A DNA stretch of 64,000 nucleotides from Alterluteimonas quercicellularis (lineage in GTDB: Bacteria > Pseudomonadota > Gammaproteobacteria > Xanthomonadales > Xanthomonadaceae): the NCBI RefSeq assembly GCF_021191635.1, contig NZ_JAIWPR010000026.1, positions 1 through 64,000 of the forward strand, given 5' to 3'. How positions within the stretch are numbered: position 1 is the stretch's first letter; every line of letters starts with the position of its first letter. Made by a program: the position numbers and the translations under genes. The notes below the pieces were generated by a model, which was not told where the DNA came from, searched no databases, and worked only from the letters and a program-made list of their open reading frames with translations. Positions 34,758 through 44,085 of the stretch are shown in pieces.

Positions 34758-35819
34758 TCAGCGGCGGTAGGCGGGCTCGGCCAGGGGGATCGGGTCCGGG
34801 TTCGCGGCGACCCAGCGCACGGCGAGTTCGGCCAGCCGTGCGAGTTCCTCGTCGTCGCCGGTGCCGGCGCGCATGGCGTTCGCCAGTGCGTCGGCTTCCG
34901 ACAGCTCCGCGGGCGGCAGCGGCGTGCCGGCGCCGAGGTGCTTGGGCAGCGCGGCGAGCATCGCCTCGAAGTCGGCGTCCCAGTTGGCGCCGCCGTTGCC
35001 GGAGATCTCGCGCCAGAGGCGCCCGCTGATCCGGATCGCCTCGCCCTGCGCGGTCGCGGCCGGGCCCGAGGGCGGTACCAGCAGCTCCCACAGCGCCTGG
35101 TGCTGCGCCGGCCAGTCGCCCGCCGGCACGCGGATCGGCGAGACGCCGTCGTGCAGGCGGCGCGGCGCGGCCGGGGTCGCGCCGAACAGGCGGTAGAGCG
35201 CGGCGAGCCCGGCATCCGCCTCGTCCAGGTATTCCGGATTGAAGGCGGCGCGCCCGAACTCGAAGGTGTGGCCGATGCGCTCGGCGTCGCCGCGCATGGC
35301 GTCCGTCTTCGCCGCGCCCGCGGCCAGCAGGACCTCGGCGATGGCGGCGGTCTGTGCGATATCGCTGTTCTGCGCGGTGACCAGGGCCAGCCGCAGCGGG
35401 GTCTGGCCCTGCACGTTCTCCGCGTGCACGTCCGCTCCGCGCGCCACCAGCGCGCGCACGGCGTCGGGCTTGTGGCTGCGCGCCGCGGCGTGCAGCGGGG
35501 TCTGGCCCTGTGCGTCCCGGGCTTCGATGCCCGCGCCCAGGTCGAGCAGCAGCTCGACGCCGCCCATCCAGCTCGCGCTGCGATGGTGCAGCGCCGTGCG
35601 CCCGTGCCCATCGCGGGCCTCGAGGTCGGCGCCCTGCGCCACCAGCCAGCGCACCAGCGCGTCGGGGCAGTTGTAGAAGCCCAGCGCGGTCTGCCTGGCG
35701 TAGCCGCCCCGCGCCTCCAGGTCGCAGGCGTCGAACACCGCGACCAGCTCGTCGAGCGATGCGCGCTCGAGCGTCTGGCCGAAGTCCTTCGGCAACGCGG
35801 TGCGCTTGCGCTTGGCCAT
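34758..35819 (-). CDS. Ankyrin-repeat protein with alpha-helical C-terminal domain
   Basis: This 353-residue cytoplasmic protein has four ankyrin-like repeats in residues 35-170, for example 'LEARDGHGRTALHHRSASWM', 'IEARDAQGQTPLHAAARSHK', and 'VHAENVQGQTPLRLALVTAQ'. The C-terminal half (about 190-353) is Trp-, Ala- and Glu-rich without a recognised domain. Ankyrin proteins bind other proteins; some small bacterial ones act as inhibitors of toxins or catalases' partners, but nothing here decides. It is a single gene convergent with the YdcZ pair. Confidence 0.85.
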   Translation of the reverse strand: MAKRKRTALPKDFGQTLERASLDELVAVFDACDLEARGGYARQTALGFYNCPDALVRWLVAQGADLEARDGHGRTALHHRSASWMGGVELLLDLGAGIEARDAQGQTPLHAAARSHKPDAVRALVARGADVHAENVQGQTPLRLALVTAQNSDIAQTAAIAEVLLAAGAAKTDAMRGDAERIGHTFEFGRAAFNPEYLDEADAGLAALYRLFGATPAAPRRLHDGVSPIRVPAGDWPAQHQALWELLVPPSGPAATAQGEAIRISGRLWREISGNGGANWDADFEAMLAALPKHLGAGTPLPPAELSEADALANAMRAGTGDDEELARLAELAVRWVAANPDPIPLAEPAYRR

Positions 35820-35882
35820 CGTGGTCCGCTCTCCGGTGCGGGATGGCGGGATCGTAGCCGACCGGAGGCGGCGCGCGGGGGC

Positions 35883-36350
35883 TCAGCCCGCCTGCGCGCG
35901 TCCGGCCTGCCGCTCGTCCTCGGTGGCCTCGCGCACCTCGGCCACTTCCACGTCGAAATGCAGCGTGCGCCCGGCCAGTGGGTGGTTGCCGTCGATCCGC
36001 ACCTGGTCGCCGGCCACCTCCACCACCGTCACCAGCAGCGGCCCGCGCTCGCTCTGGGCCTGGAACTGCATGCCGGGCTGGATCGTGTCGATGCCCTTGA
36101 AGACCTCGCGCGGCAACGCCTGCACCAGCGCCTCGTTGCGCTCGCCGTAGGCCTGCTGCGGCGGCACTTCGACCTTCAGCGTATCGCCCGCCTGGCGGCC
36201 TTCGAGCGCGTTCTCCAGGCCGGGGATGATGTTGCCGGCACCGTGCAGGTAGCGCAGCGGCTGCGACGGCGGCGACTGGTCGAGGACCTGGCCCGTGCCG
36301 TCGGTGAGGGTGTAGTGGATGCTGGCGACGCGTGCAGCGGCGATCTCCAT
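35883..36350 (-). CDS. FKBP-type peptidyl-prolyl isomerase, SlyD-like
   Basis: This 155-residue protein starts 'MEIAAARVASIHYTLTDGTG' and has 'PLRYLHGAGNIIPGLENALE' and 'PPQQAYGERN', typical of the SlyD/FkpB group, with the inserted chaperone flap in the middle. The His-rich metal-binding tail of E. coli SlyD is absent. It assists folding in the cytoplasm. ATG at 36350 follows 'aggagatcccc'. Confidence 0.93.
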   Translation of the reverse strand: MEIAAARVASIHYTLTDGTGQVLDQSPPSQPLRYLHGAGNIIPGLENALEGRQAGDTLKVEVPPQQAYGERNEALVQALPREVFKGIDTIQPGMQFQAQSERGPLLVTVVEVAGDQVRIDGNHPLAGRTLHFDVEVAEVREATEDERQAGRAQAG

Positions 36351-36530
36351 GGGGATCTCCTGGGAAGCGAGAGAGGCGAGGGAAGCGAGAGGGAAAGGGT
36401 GACGGGAACAGGCACCGGCATGCCCACGGTGCGGCGTCACGCGGTCACGATAACCAAGGCCGCGGAGGCGCGCAAACGCGGCCGTGGGCGCCGGCGGCCG
36501 GTGAGGACCCCCTGAATGCGTCTCCGGCAC

Positions 36531-36546
36531 CTAGGGTGATCCCTAG
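36531..36546 (+). promoter_or_regulatory. CTAGGG-TGAT-CCCTAG palindrome upstream of 36649
   Basis: A perfect 6-base inverted repeat with a 4-base spacer, 102 bases before the ATG of the Ala-rich protein. It is the best example of a motif also seen at 7126-7141 and 50349-50364. Confidence 0.5.
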
Positions 36547-36559
36547 ATGGCAGGCGTGA

Positions 36560-36588
36560 CGCCGGCTCCTACGGTAGGCGCCGGCGCG
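36560..36588. repeat. Head-to-head REP-like palindrome
   Basis: CGCCGGCTCCTAC and GTAGGCGCCGGCG meet head to head around a single G. The CTCCTAC/GTAGG cores match REP heads. It lies in the leader of the Ala-rich gene. Confidence 0.5.
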
Positions 36589-36648
36589 TCGCCCGGGCAT
36601 CACGGGCGGCGCTCGATTCTCCCCCTTCCCCCCTTTCGGAGTGACCCC

Positions 36649-37125
36649 ATGACGGATGGAACTTCCGGCGCTTCGGGCGCCGATTCTTCCGGCGGCGCGA
36701 ACGGCGCCGGCAACGCGGCCGACAATGCGGCCAACGACGCCGCCGTCAGCGGCGTCGAGAGCATGGGGCGCGCGTCCTCGGAAGCGACGAGCGAGGCCCG
36801 GAACGCCACCCAGGCCGCCCAGGCGGGCTTGGCTTGCGACGCCGAGGCCGCGCTGTCGCGCGCCGAAGCGGCGGCCGCGCAAACGCAGCAGCAGGCGCAG
36901 GCCGTGGCCGACATCGCCGCGGCCAACCCCACCTCCGTGACCCAGGCGGCCGCCGAGTTCGCCGCAGAGGACGCCCGTCAGGCCGCCGACGCGGTGGCCG
37001 CCGCCCGCGACGCCGTGCAGCAGGCGCGCGAATCGCTCGGCGTGTCCGGCTGCGTCTCCGAGGCCCAGCCCACCGACCCCACCCAGGGCCTCGCGCTCAG
37101 CACCATCAACCAGCTCTGGTCCTGA
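36649..37125 (+). CDS. Ala/Ser-rich helical protein, unknown function
   Basis: This 158-residue protein begins 'MTDGTSGASGADSSGGANG', like the start of 6282-7064. It continues as one long Ala/Glu/Gln-rich helical region ('RAEAAAAQTQQQAQAVADIA', 'AARDAVQQARESLG') that probably forms a coiled coil. It has two Cys (near residues 63 and 138) and no signal peptide or membrane segment. ATG at 36649 follows GGAG with 7 bases spacing. Its upstream region holds the CTAGGG palindrome (36531-36546). I do not recognise a family. Confidence 0.6.
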   Translation: MTDGTSGASGADSSGGANGAGNAADNAANDAAVSGVESMGRASSEATSEARNATQAAQAGLACDAEAALSRAEAAAAQTQQQAQAVADIAAANPTSVTQAAAEFAAEDARQAADAVAAARDAVQQARESLGVSGCVSEAQPTDPTQGLALSTINQLWS

Positions 37126-37177
37126 GCGCCGTGTCCGCGCGCGATCCCTGGCGCGGTCCGCTGAGCGCGCCAGGGCC

Positions 37178-37200
37178 GTAGGAGCGCGCTCGCGCGCGAC
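37178..37200 (+). repeat. GTAG-headed REP
   Basis: GTAGGAGCGCGCTCGC plus GCGCGAC, 53 bases after the Ala-rich gene. The rest of the 293-base gap to dbpA shows no gene. Confidence 0.85.
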
Positions 37201-37418
37201 CACGCGTCGCAAGCGTCGCCTCGGACGTCGCCCCTCGCTGCGCGTTCGCCGCGGGCGCGTCCCGGCGCCGGCGAGCCCGCCCGGCGCCGCGGCGACAGGG
37301 CGATGAGCGTCGTCGGCAGCGCCGGCGCCAGGAAGCGCAGCCCAGCCACGCGCAGGGCGCGGCGCGCAGGAAGGCCCGCCTTCCACCTGCCCATGCCCGG
37401 GCCTGCGATCATGTGCGC

Positions 37419-38790
<1,372 letters not shown>

Positions 38791-38801
<11 letters not shown>

Positions 38802-38833
38802 CCGCATCCGCATCGGATGCGGCTACAGCGGGG
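38791..38833. repeat. Perfect 20-base inverted repeat at the dbpA stop
   Basis: CCCCGCTGTAGCCGCATCCG (38791-38810) is followed by CAT and its exact reverse complement (38814-38833). GTAG at 38798-38801 provides the dbpA stop. It belongs to a REP class different from the GTAGGAGCGCGC type and may act as terminator or 3' stabiliser. Confidence 0.85.
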
Positions 38834-38914
38834 GGGCGGCAGCGCCATCTAACGGCACGCGTCTGCAATACTTCGGCCGGAGCGCAGGGCACTGCCTGAT
38901 CGAAGGAGCACTTC

Positions 38915-41239
38915 TTGACCATCATCGTCGCCGCAGGCGCGCCCGTGCGGCGCACGCCGTGGTTCTGCTGCCTGGGCGCCTGCCTCTGGCTGCTGTCGAT
39001 GACGTCCCAGGCGGTGGCAGCGACGACGCCGGGCGATGTCGCCTGGCACGCGCCGGCGGACCCTGCCGGCCTCGATGCCTCGCTTGCGCGCATGTCGCGG
39101 GCCCTGCTCGACGCGGAGGTCGCCGATTCCCCTGCGCTCACAGGCGCGCAGCGCAGCCAGTTGCTGATCGTGGCCGGCCGCGACGCAGAAGCGGCCGCCG
39201 CCATGGAGGCGCTGACCGCCTCGCTGATGGCGGACGGACAGGTCGAGCGCTCGCAGCGCTGGATGCCCTACCGGCTGCTGGCCGAGGCCCGGGCCGCCCG
39301 CCACCGCTTCGAGCGCGCCTATGCCGAAGCGTTCCGGGCGAGGTTCGCGGCGCTGGACGATCGAACCGCCCTGCAGACCCATTTCTGGTTCGTGGCCGAT
39401 GCGGACGCCGCGTCCGCACAGCTGCGCCAAGCCGTGGACGCGCACGCCGGCAGCGGGACGATCCCCCGCGACACCGCGCTCGATCTCGCCCGGCAGGCCG
39501 CCTTCGTGCAGGCCTACCGCGCAGCCGGTGCGCTGGCGCCGGCACTGGTGCGCGAGGACGAGGAACGCCGCTTCCTGATCGACGACGAGGTGCTGATCCC
39601 CGCCACGGACGGCATCGTCCTGTCGGCCCACCTGGCCCGCAGCCGCCACGCCGACGCGCCACTTCCGGCCGCCATGCTGTTCACCATCTACACCGATCCC
39701 GAACAGAACCGAATCCAGGCCCTGCAAGCCGCGGCGCGCGGCTACGCCGGCTTGGCGGTGGATGCGCGCGGCAAGCGCCTGGGCACCGGCGCCATCGCAC
39801 CCTACGAGCACGAGGGCGAGGATGCGAACGCGGCGATCGACTGGATCAGCCGGCAACCCTGGAACGATGGCCGGGTGGCGATGTACGGCGGCAGCTACTC
39901 CGGCTTCGCCGCCTGGGCCGCGGCCAGGCACCGGCACCCGGCGCTGAAGGCCATTGCCCCCTACGTCGCGGCGCTCCCCGGCCTGGGCCTGCCGATGGAA
40001 AACAACATCTTCCTGAGCGCCAACTACGCGTGGCCGTTCTACGTCGCCAGCGGTCCGCTGCTCGACCGCGACACCTATGCCCAGCGCGATCGCTGGGCGG
40101 ACCTGGCCGAGCGGTGGTACGCATCCGGACGCCCGTACCGCGAGATCGACCAGGTGGACGGCACGCCCAACCCCTGGCTGCAGCGCTGGCTGTCGCACCC
40201 GGCCTACGACGCCTACTGGCAGTCGATGGTGCCGTATGCCGAAGAATACGCGGGCATCGCCATCCCGGTGCTGTCGATCACCGGCTACTACGACGACGGG
40301 CAGGTGTCCGCCCTGCACTACTTCAAGGAACACCTCCTGCACCGGCCGGAAGCCGACCACACGCTGCTGATCGGGCCCTACGACCATGCCGGCGCGCAGG
40401 CGTCCTCCAAGGCGATGCGCCTGGGCGGTTACGCGCTGGACCCGTCCGCGCAGTTCGACACGCATGCGCTCACCTTCGACTGGCTGGACCACGTGCTGCG
40501 CGGGGCCCCGCGCCCGGCCCTGCTCGCCGACCGGGTCAACTACCAGCTGATGGGGGCCGACCGCTGGGGCCATGCACCCTCGCTCGACGCCGCCGCCGAC
40601 GGCTACGCCACGCTGCACCTGTCCCCCGAGCGCGATGGCGCCTACCACCGGCTGAGCACACAGGCGCCGCGGCCGGGCAGCCACCTGAGCCAGGTCGTCG
40701 ACTTCGGCGACCGCAACGCCCGGCGGCATGGCTACTACCCGAACCCCATCGTGCGCGACGCGCCGGAAACGGGGACCGGCCTGGCCTTCGTGAGCGAGGC
40801 CTTCGAGCGGCCGATGGACGTCGTCGGCACGTGGTCGGGCGAGCTGACGCTGCGTATCGACAAGCGCGACGTGGACTTCACCGCGGTGCTGTACGAGCTG
40901 ATGGCCGACGGCCGGACCCAGCAGCTGTCCTACTACCTGGGTCGCGCCAGCCACGCCCGCGACATGACCGTGCGCACCCTGCTCGAACCCGGCGCCTGGA
41001 CGGTCGTGCCGTTCGAACGCACGCGCATGACCGGGCGCCGGATGGCGGCGGGCAGCCGTCTGCTGGTGGTCGTCGACGTGCTGCAGGACCCGATGCACCA
41101 GGTCAACCACGGCACCGGCCGGGACGTCAGCGACGAATCCGTTGCCGACGCCGGCGCGCCGCTGCGCATCGACTGGCATTCCGACAGCGTCGTGCGGGTG
41201 CCGTTGCGGGTCGCCGGCGAGGCGCCGTCCGGCGACTGA
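38915..41239 (+). CDS. CocE/NonD family alpha/beta-hydrolase, secreted
   Basis: This is a 774-residue protein with a probable signal peptide ('WFCCLGACLWLLSMTSQAVA'). After about 190 family-variable residues the X-Pro dipeptidyl peptidase S15 domain shows 'RVAMYGGSYSGFAAWAAAR' (nucleophile Ser at about 328), 'ITGYYDDGQVSALHYFKEHL' (Asp) and 'LLIGPYDHAGAQ' (His). The C-terminal jelly-roll is 'VVGTWSGELTLRIDKRDVDF' onward. Acyl-ester or peptide hydrolysis is likely; the substrate is unknown. The start is TTG at 38915, 6 bases after a GGAG site; no in-frame ATG precedes the signal peptide. Confidence 0.87.
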   Translation: MTIIVAAGAPVRRTPWFCCLGACLWLLSMTSQAVAATTPGDVAWHAPADPAGLDASLARMSRALLDAEVADSPALTGAQRSQLLIVAGRDAEAAAAMEALTASLMADGQVERSQRWMPYRLLAEARAARHRFERAYAEAFRARFAALDDRTALQTHFWFVADADAASAQLRQAVDAHAGSGTIPRDTALDLARQAAFVQAYRAAGALAPALVREDEERRFLIDDEVLIPATDGIVLSAHLARSRHADAPLPAAMLFTIYTDPEQNRIQALQAAARGYAGLAVDARGKRLGTGAIAPYEHEGEDANAAIDWISRQPWNDGRVAMYGGSYSGFAAWAAARHRHPALKAIAPYVAALPGLGLPMENNIFLSANYAWPFYVASGPLLDRDTYAQRDRWADLAERWYASGRPYREIDQVDGTPNPWLQRWLSHPAYDAYWQSMVPYAEEYAGIAIPVLSITGYYDDGQVSALHYFKEHLLHRPEADHTLLIGPYDHAGAQASSKAMRLGGYALDPSAQFDTHALTFDWLDHVLRGAPRPALLADRVNYQLMGADRWGHAPSLDAAADGYATLHLSPERDGAYHRLSTQAPRPGSHLSQVVDFGDRNARRHGYYPNPIVRDAPETGTGLAFVSEAFERPMDVVGTWSGELTLRIDKRDVDFTAVLYELMADGRTQQLSYYLGRASHARDMTVRTLLEPGAWTVVPFERTRMTGRRMAAGSRLLVVVDVLQDPMHQVNHGTGRDVSDESVADAGAPLRIDWHSDSVVRVPLRVAGEAPSGD

Positions 41240-41263
41240 TCCACCGGCGCGACAGCCGGCGCC

Positions 41264-42283
41264 TCAGAGCCGGGCATCCACCTTCAGGTCGCCGGGCCTG
41301 ATCCAGCCCCAGCGCCGCAGCGGCAGCGCGATGAGCAGAGTCAGCAGCGCCGGCGCCAGGAAGTGCAGCAAGCCGATCGACAGCCAGACCGAGGGCGCAT
41401 CGCCCATCGCCGCCAGCGTGCCGACCTGGCCGACGAAGCCGCTGGTGCCCATGCCCGAGCCGGTCGGCACGTTCTGCATGCCGAAGCCCAGCGTCGCGAT
41501 GGGTCCGAGAATCGCGCCGGCGAGCGTCGGCGGGATCCAGATGCGCGGATTGCGCACGATGTTGGGCAGCTGCAGCATGCTCGTGCCCAGGCCCTGGCTG
41601 AGCAGCCCGGAGGTGCCGTTCTCGCGCCAGCTCATGACCGCGAAGCCGATCATCTGCGCCGCGCAGCCCGCGGTGGCCGCACCGCCGGCCAGGCCGCCCA
41701 GGCCCAGCGAGATCGCCAGCGCCGCGCTCGAGGTCGGCCCGGTCAGGATCATGCCCATCGCCACCGCGATCAGCACGCTCATCAGCAGCGGCTGCAGCGT
41801 CATCGCCCACTGGATCGCCTGCCCGGTCGCCTCCATCACGCCGCCGATCAACGGCGCCAGCGCCTGCGCGGTGCCGAAGCCGGCGACCAGGGCCGCGGCG
41901 GGCGTGGCGATGATGTCGATCGGCGTCGTGCGGCTGACCAGCTTGCCGACCTCCGTGCCCACCGCGACCGCGACGAAGCAGCCGACCGGACCGCCGAGCT
42001 TCGCGCCCAGCAGGCCGGTCGCGGCGCTGGCGAAGACCACGATCGGCGGGCCCTTCAGGCCGTAGGCCACCGCCACGCCGATCGCCGCGCCCATCGCCTG
42101 CTGCACCATGGCGCCCGCGTCGACCAGCCAGTCCTGCCCGGTCCAGCCGCCGATGGTCTTGAGGATCAGCCCGATCACCAGCGAGCCGAACAGGCCCAGC
42201 GTCATCGCGTTGAGCGCCTCGATGCCGTAGCGGCGCAGCGAGAACTCGATGTCGCGCGCGCGCAGGAAGGAGGTCAGGGACAT
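41264..42283 (-). CDS. PTS-IIC-like membrane permease (PTS_EIIC_2 type)
   Basis: This 339-residue protein has about eight to ten hydrophobic segments, e.g. 'LGLFGSLVIGLILKTIG', 'AAIGVAVAYGLKGPPIVVFA', 'VLIAVAMGMILTGPTSSAAL'. The 'NPRIWIPPTLAGAILGPIAT' stretch is typical of the PTS_EIIC_2 family. No EI, HPr, IIA or IIB gene is nearby, so it is an orphan and may transport without phosphorylation. ATG at 42283. The frame is open far upstream into the propeller gene, but the two are separate genes with 146 bases between them. Confidence 0.82.
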   Translation of the reverse strand: MSLTSFLRARDIEFSLRRYGIEALNAMTLGLFGSLVIGLILKTIGGWTGQDWLVDAGAMVQQAMGAAIGVAVAYGLKGPPIVVFASAATGLLGAKLGGPVGCFVAVAVGTEVGKLVSRTTPIDIIATPAAALVAGFGTAQALAPLIGGVMEATGQAIQWAMTLQPLLMSVLIAVAMGMILTGPTSSAALAISLGLGGLAGGAATAGCAAQMIGFAVMSWRENGTSGLLSQGLGTSMLQLPNIVRNPRIWIPPTLAGAILGPIATLGFGMQNVPTGSGMGTSGFVGQVGTLAAMGDAPSVWLSIGLLHFLAPALLTLLIALPLRRWGWIRPGDLKVDARL

Positions 42284-42429
42284 GGCCGTGCCGGTACGGG
42301 GAAACGGGACGGCCTGGACGGACCGCGCGGATCGAACGAGCGCGCAAGGATAGCGGCCGCGCCGCGCGTCTGCGCGCGTCCGACATCGACGCCGTGCGTG
42401 GTCGCGCTGGCAGCCCGGGCCGTGCCGCG

Positions 42430-43344
42430 CTACTCGATCCTGCGCCAGGCGCCGTGTTCGAGGGCCATGATGTCCTTCGGGCCGATCGCCCACAGCATGC
42501 CATCGGCCGAGCTCAGCGTGCCGACGGTGCCCGGCGCGTCGGCGCCGAACGCCACCGGCGCCAGGGTCCCGCCGTCCAGCGTGGACAGGCCGGTGCGCGT
42601 GGCGACGTACAGCGCGCCGGCGTGCCAGGCCATGTCGCCGATGTCGCCGACCAGCGGGTCGAGCGGCACCACGCGCCAGTCCTCGCCCCGGCCGGCCACG
42701 ACCAGGCCACGGCGTCCCCATGCATAGACCTGCCCGTCGCCGGCGCACAGCACGCCGGTCAGCACGTGCGGGGTCGGGCTCGGCCGTCGCGTCCACAGCT
42801 GTCCGTCGAAGTGCCAGATCTCGCCATCCCAGCCGACGGCGTACAGGTCGGCTTCGTGGAAGCCGTCGATCGCCTCGAAGCCCTTGGTCTCGCCGACCGC
42901 GGGACGGATGGCCTGGTCCAGGCACGTCCACTGGTCCGCCGCGTCGCGGCGATAGACCTGGCGGTGCATGCCGACGGCGAAGGTCCGTTCGCCGATGGTG
43001 CGCACCGCACGCAGGTGACCCCGCTCGGCCGGGGCGCTGCCGGGCGCGTGGATCCGCTCCTCGCGCTCGTCCTGGCTGCCGAACAGCTTCGCCTCGCCGT
43101 GCGGCGAGATCGCGATCATCTGCTGCAGCGGATGCCGGCTGATCGCCATGCTCACCGTCGCCCAGTGCGTGGCGCCGATGTAGCCCCACTTGTCGTCGCC
43201 GTCCTCCTGCAGATCCCAGTCGTACAGATGCGTGTGACCGATCCTCGCCTCGATGTTGTCGTCGGTCATGGCCACGTAGGCCAGGTCGCGATACCGGACG
43301 GCGCCGGTGACGAGCGTCATGTCGGGGGTGTGTCGCTTCGACAT
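42430..43344 (-). CDS. Repeat-rich, probable beta-propeller protein, paralogue P1
   Basis: This 304-residue protein is built from blade-like repeats ending in short Trp/Phe strands. Examples are 'AVGMHRQVYRRDAADQWTCL', 'LYAVGWDGEIWHFDGQLWTR', 'VYAWGRRGLVVAGRGEDWRV' and 'LYVATRTGLSTLDGGTLAPV'. It has no signal peptide and no known catalytic motif. It aligns along its length with 44085-44990 and 45028-45945 (I estimate about 40% identity), sharing 'GAVRYRDLAYV', 'RHP..Q', 'ERIH.PG' and 'LYAVGW.GEI.HFDG'. ATG at 43344 lacks a clear ribosome site; ATG at 43320 is an alternative. I do not know a named family. Confidence 0.7.
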   Translation of the reverse strand: MSKRHTPDMTLVTGAVRYRDLAYVAMTDDNIEARIGHTHLYDWDLQEDGDDKWGYIGATHWATVSMAISRHPLQQMIAISPHGEAKLFGSQDEREERIHAPGSAPAERGHLRAVRTIGERTFAVGMHRQVYRRDAADQWTCLDQAIRPAVGETKGFEAIDGFHEADLYAVGWDGEIWHFDGQLWTRRPSPTPHVLTGVLCAGDGQVYAWGRRGLVVAGRGEDWRVVPLDPLVGDIGDMAWHAGALYVATRTGLSTLDGGTLAPVAFGADAPGTVGTLSSADGMLWAIGPKDIMALEHGAWRRIE

Positions 43345-43391
43345 CGGGCGTGGTCGCTGGGTTGCGGATCGTCAAGTCTACCGGCGCCGCG

Positions 43392-43415
43392 GCGCCACAT
43401 CGGCCGATGTGGCGC
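43392..43415. promoter_or_regulatory. 24-base perfect palindrome with extra half-sites
   Basis: GCGCCACATCGG is directly followed by its reverse complement CCGATGTGGCGC. CGATGTGGCGC recurs at 43461-43471 and ATGTGGCGC at 43573-43581. The arrangement looks like an operator with extra half-sites between divergent paralogues. Confidence 0.5.
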
Positions 43416-43540
43416 ATGCGCGCGAGCGCCGGCCTCGACAGGCGCGGCTGCGCGTCTTTACGATGTGGCGCGATCGCACCACACATAGGAAACGCAACAT
43501 GCCGCTCTCAGTGGCGCGCGCAACGGGACGCGCGGCTTGG

Positions 43541-43553
43541 CCTAGGCTGTCCA
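43541..43553 (+). promoter_or_regulatory. Weak CTAGGG-like site
   Basis: CCTAGGCTGTCCA resembles the CTAGGG..TCCC motif seen elsewhere, at a similar distance (about 104 bases) before a start codon, but one half is poor. Confidence 0.2.
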
Positions 43554-43656
43554 TGATGGATGTCGTGCTGCCATGTGGCGCCTTGCACGTCGTCCTCGTG
43601 AATGAAGCGTCGATCCTCTTCCCCGTCGCCGCCCGACCGGATGGTCGACCGAGGGC

Positions 43657-44085
43657 GTGCCGGTGAGCAACCCGTTCTCGTTCCTCGGCGGTTGCGTCCA
43701 GAGCCGCGACGTGGCGCGCACGATCGTGCAGATCGACCAACTCACCGCGCAGGGATCGACATGGTCCAAGCTGCTCAAGCGCGACCAGGCCCAAGGCCGC
43801 TGGTTCTCGTTCAAGCTCGAATGGACCGCGACCCGCCTCTGCACGGTCACGCATCCCGAGCTCACGATGCTCGCCACCGGCCCCGACGGCATCGTCTCGG
43901 CCAGCACGCTCTCTGGTCCCGCCGAAGAAACGATCGACGCCACAGACGACGGCCCGTCGCGCCGCGGCCCGATCCGCGACCTGCGCGCGATTGACGGCGT
44001 GCCCTACGCCGTCGGCATGGGTCGGCAGGTCTACCGCCGCGAGGCGCCCGGCCGCTGGACCCGCCAGGACAGGACATCTCCCTGA
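43657..44085 (+). pseudogene. Truncated beta-propeller paralogue (Pf)
   Basis: The 142-residue product starts with GTG at 43657 and has a distinct helical N-terminal module ('GGCVQSRDVARTIVQIDQL', residues 11-29). Two blades then match P1 and P2: 'CTVTHPELTMLATGPDGIVS' and 'PYAVGMGRQVYRREAPGRWT'. It stops after 'RQDRTSP', where full paralogues continue for about 170 residues. Its TGA overlaps the ATG of P2 by one base (TGATG), so deletion between two paralogues is likely. It could still be translated and coupled to P2, so 'pseudogene' is a judgement. Confidence 0.65.

Larger units (their letters stand above)
43345..43656. other. Divergent intergenic region with palindrome and repeats
   Basis: These 312 bases separate propeller paralogue P1 from the fragment at 43657. 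They contain a perfect 24-base palindrome (43392-43415), two further ATGTGGCGC half-sites (43461-43471 and 43573-43582) and a CCTAGGCTGTCC sequence at 43541. No gene is seen. Confidence 0.6.

Noticed and set aside
36600..36648. Possible HrpX PIP box (TTCGC-N15-TTCGC) before the Ala-rich gene
   Set aside because: Only one weak half (TTCGG) is present, so there is no sequence support for HrpX control.
41264..43486. Apparent fusion of PTS-IIC permease with a propeller protein
   Set aside because: The upstream part of the frame is shifted relative to P1 and is Arg-rich. The permease has its own ATG at 42283.
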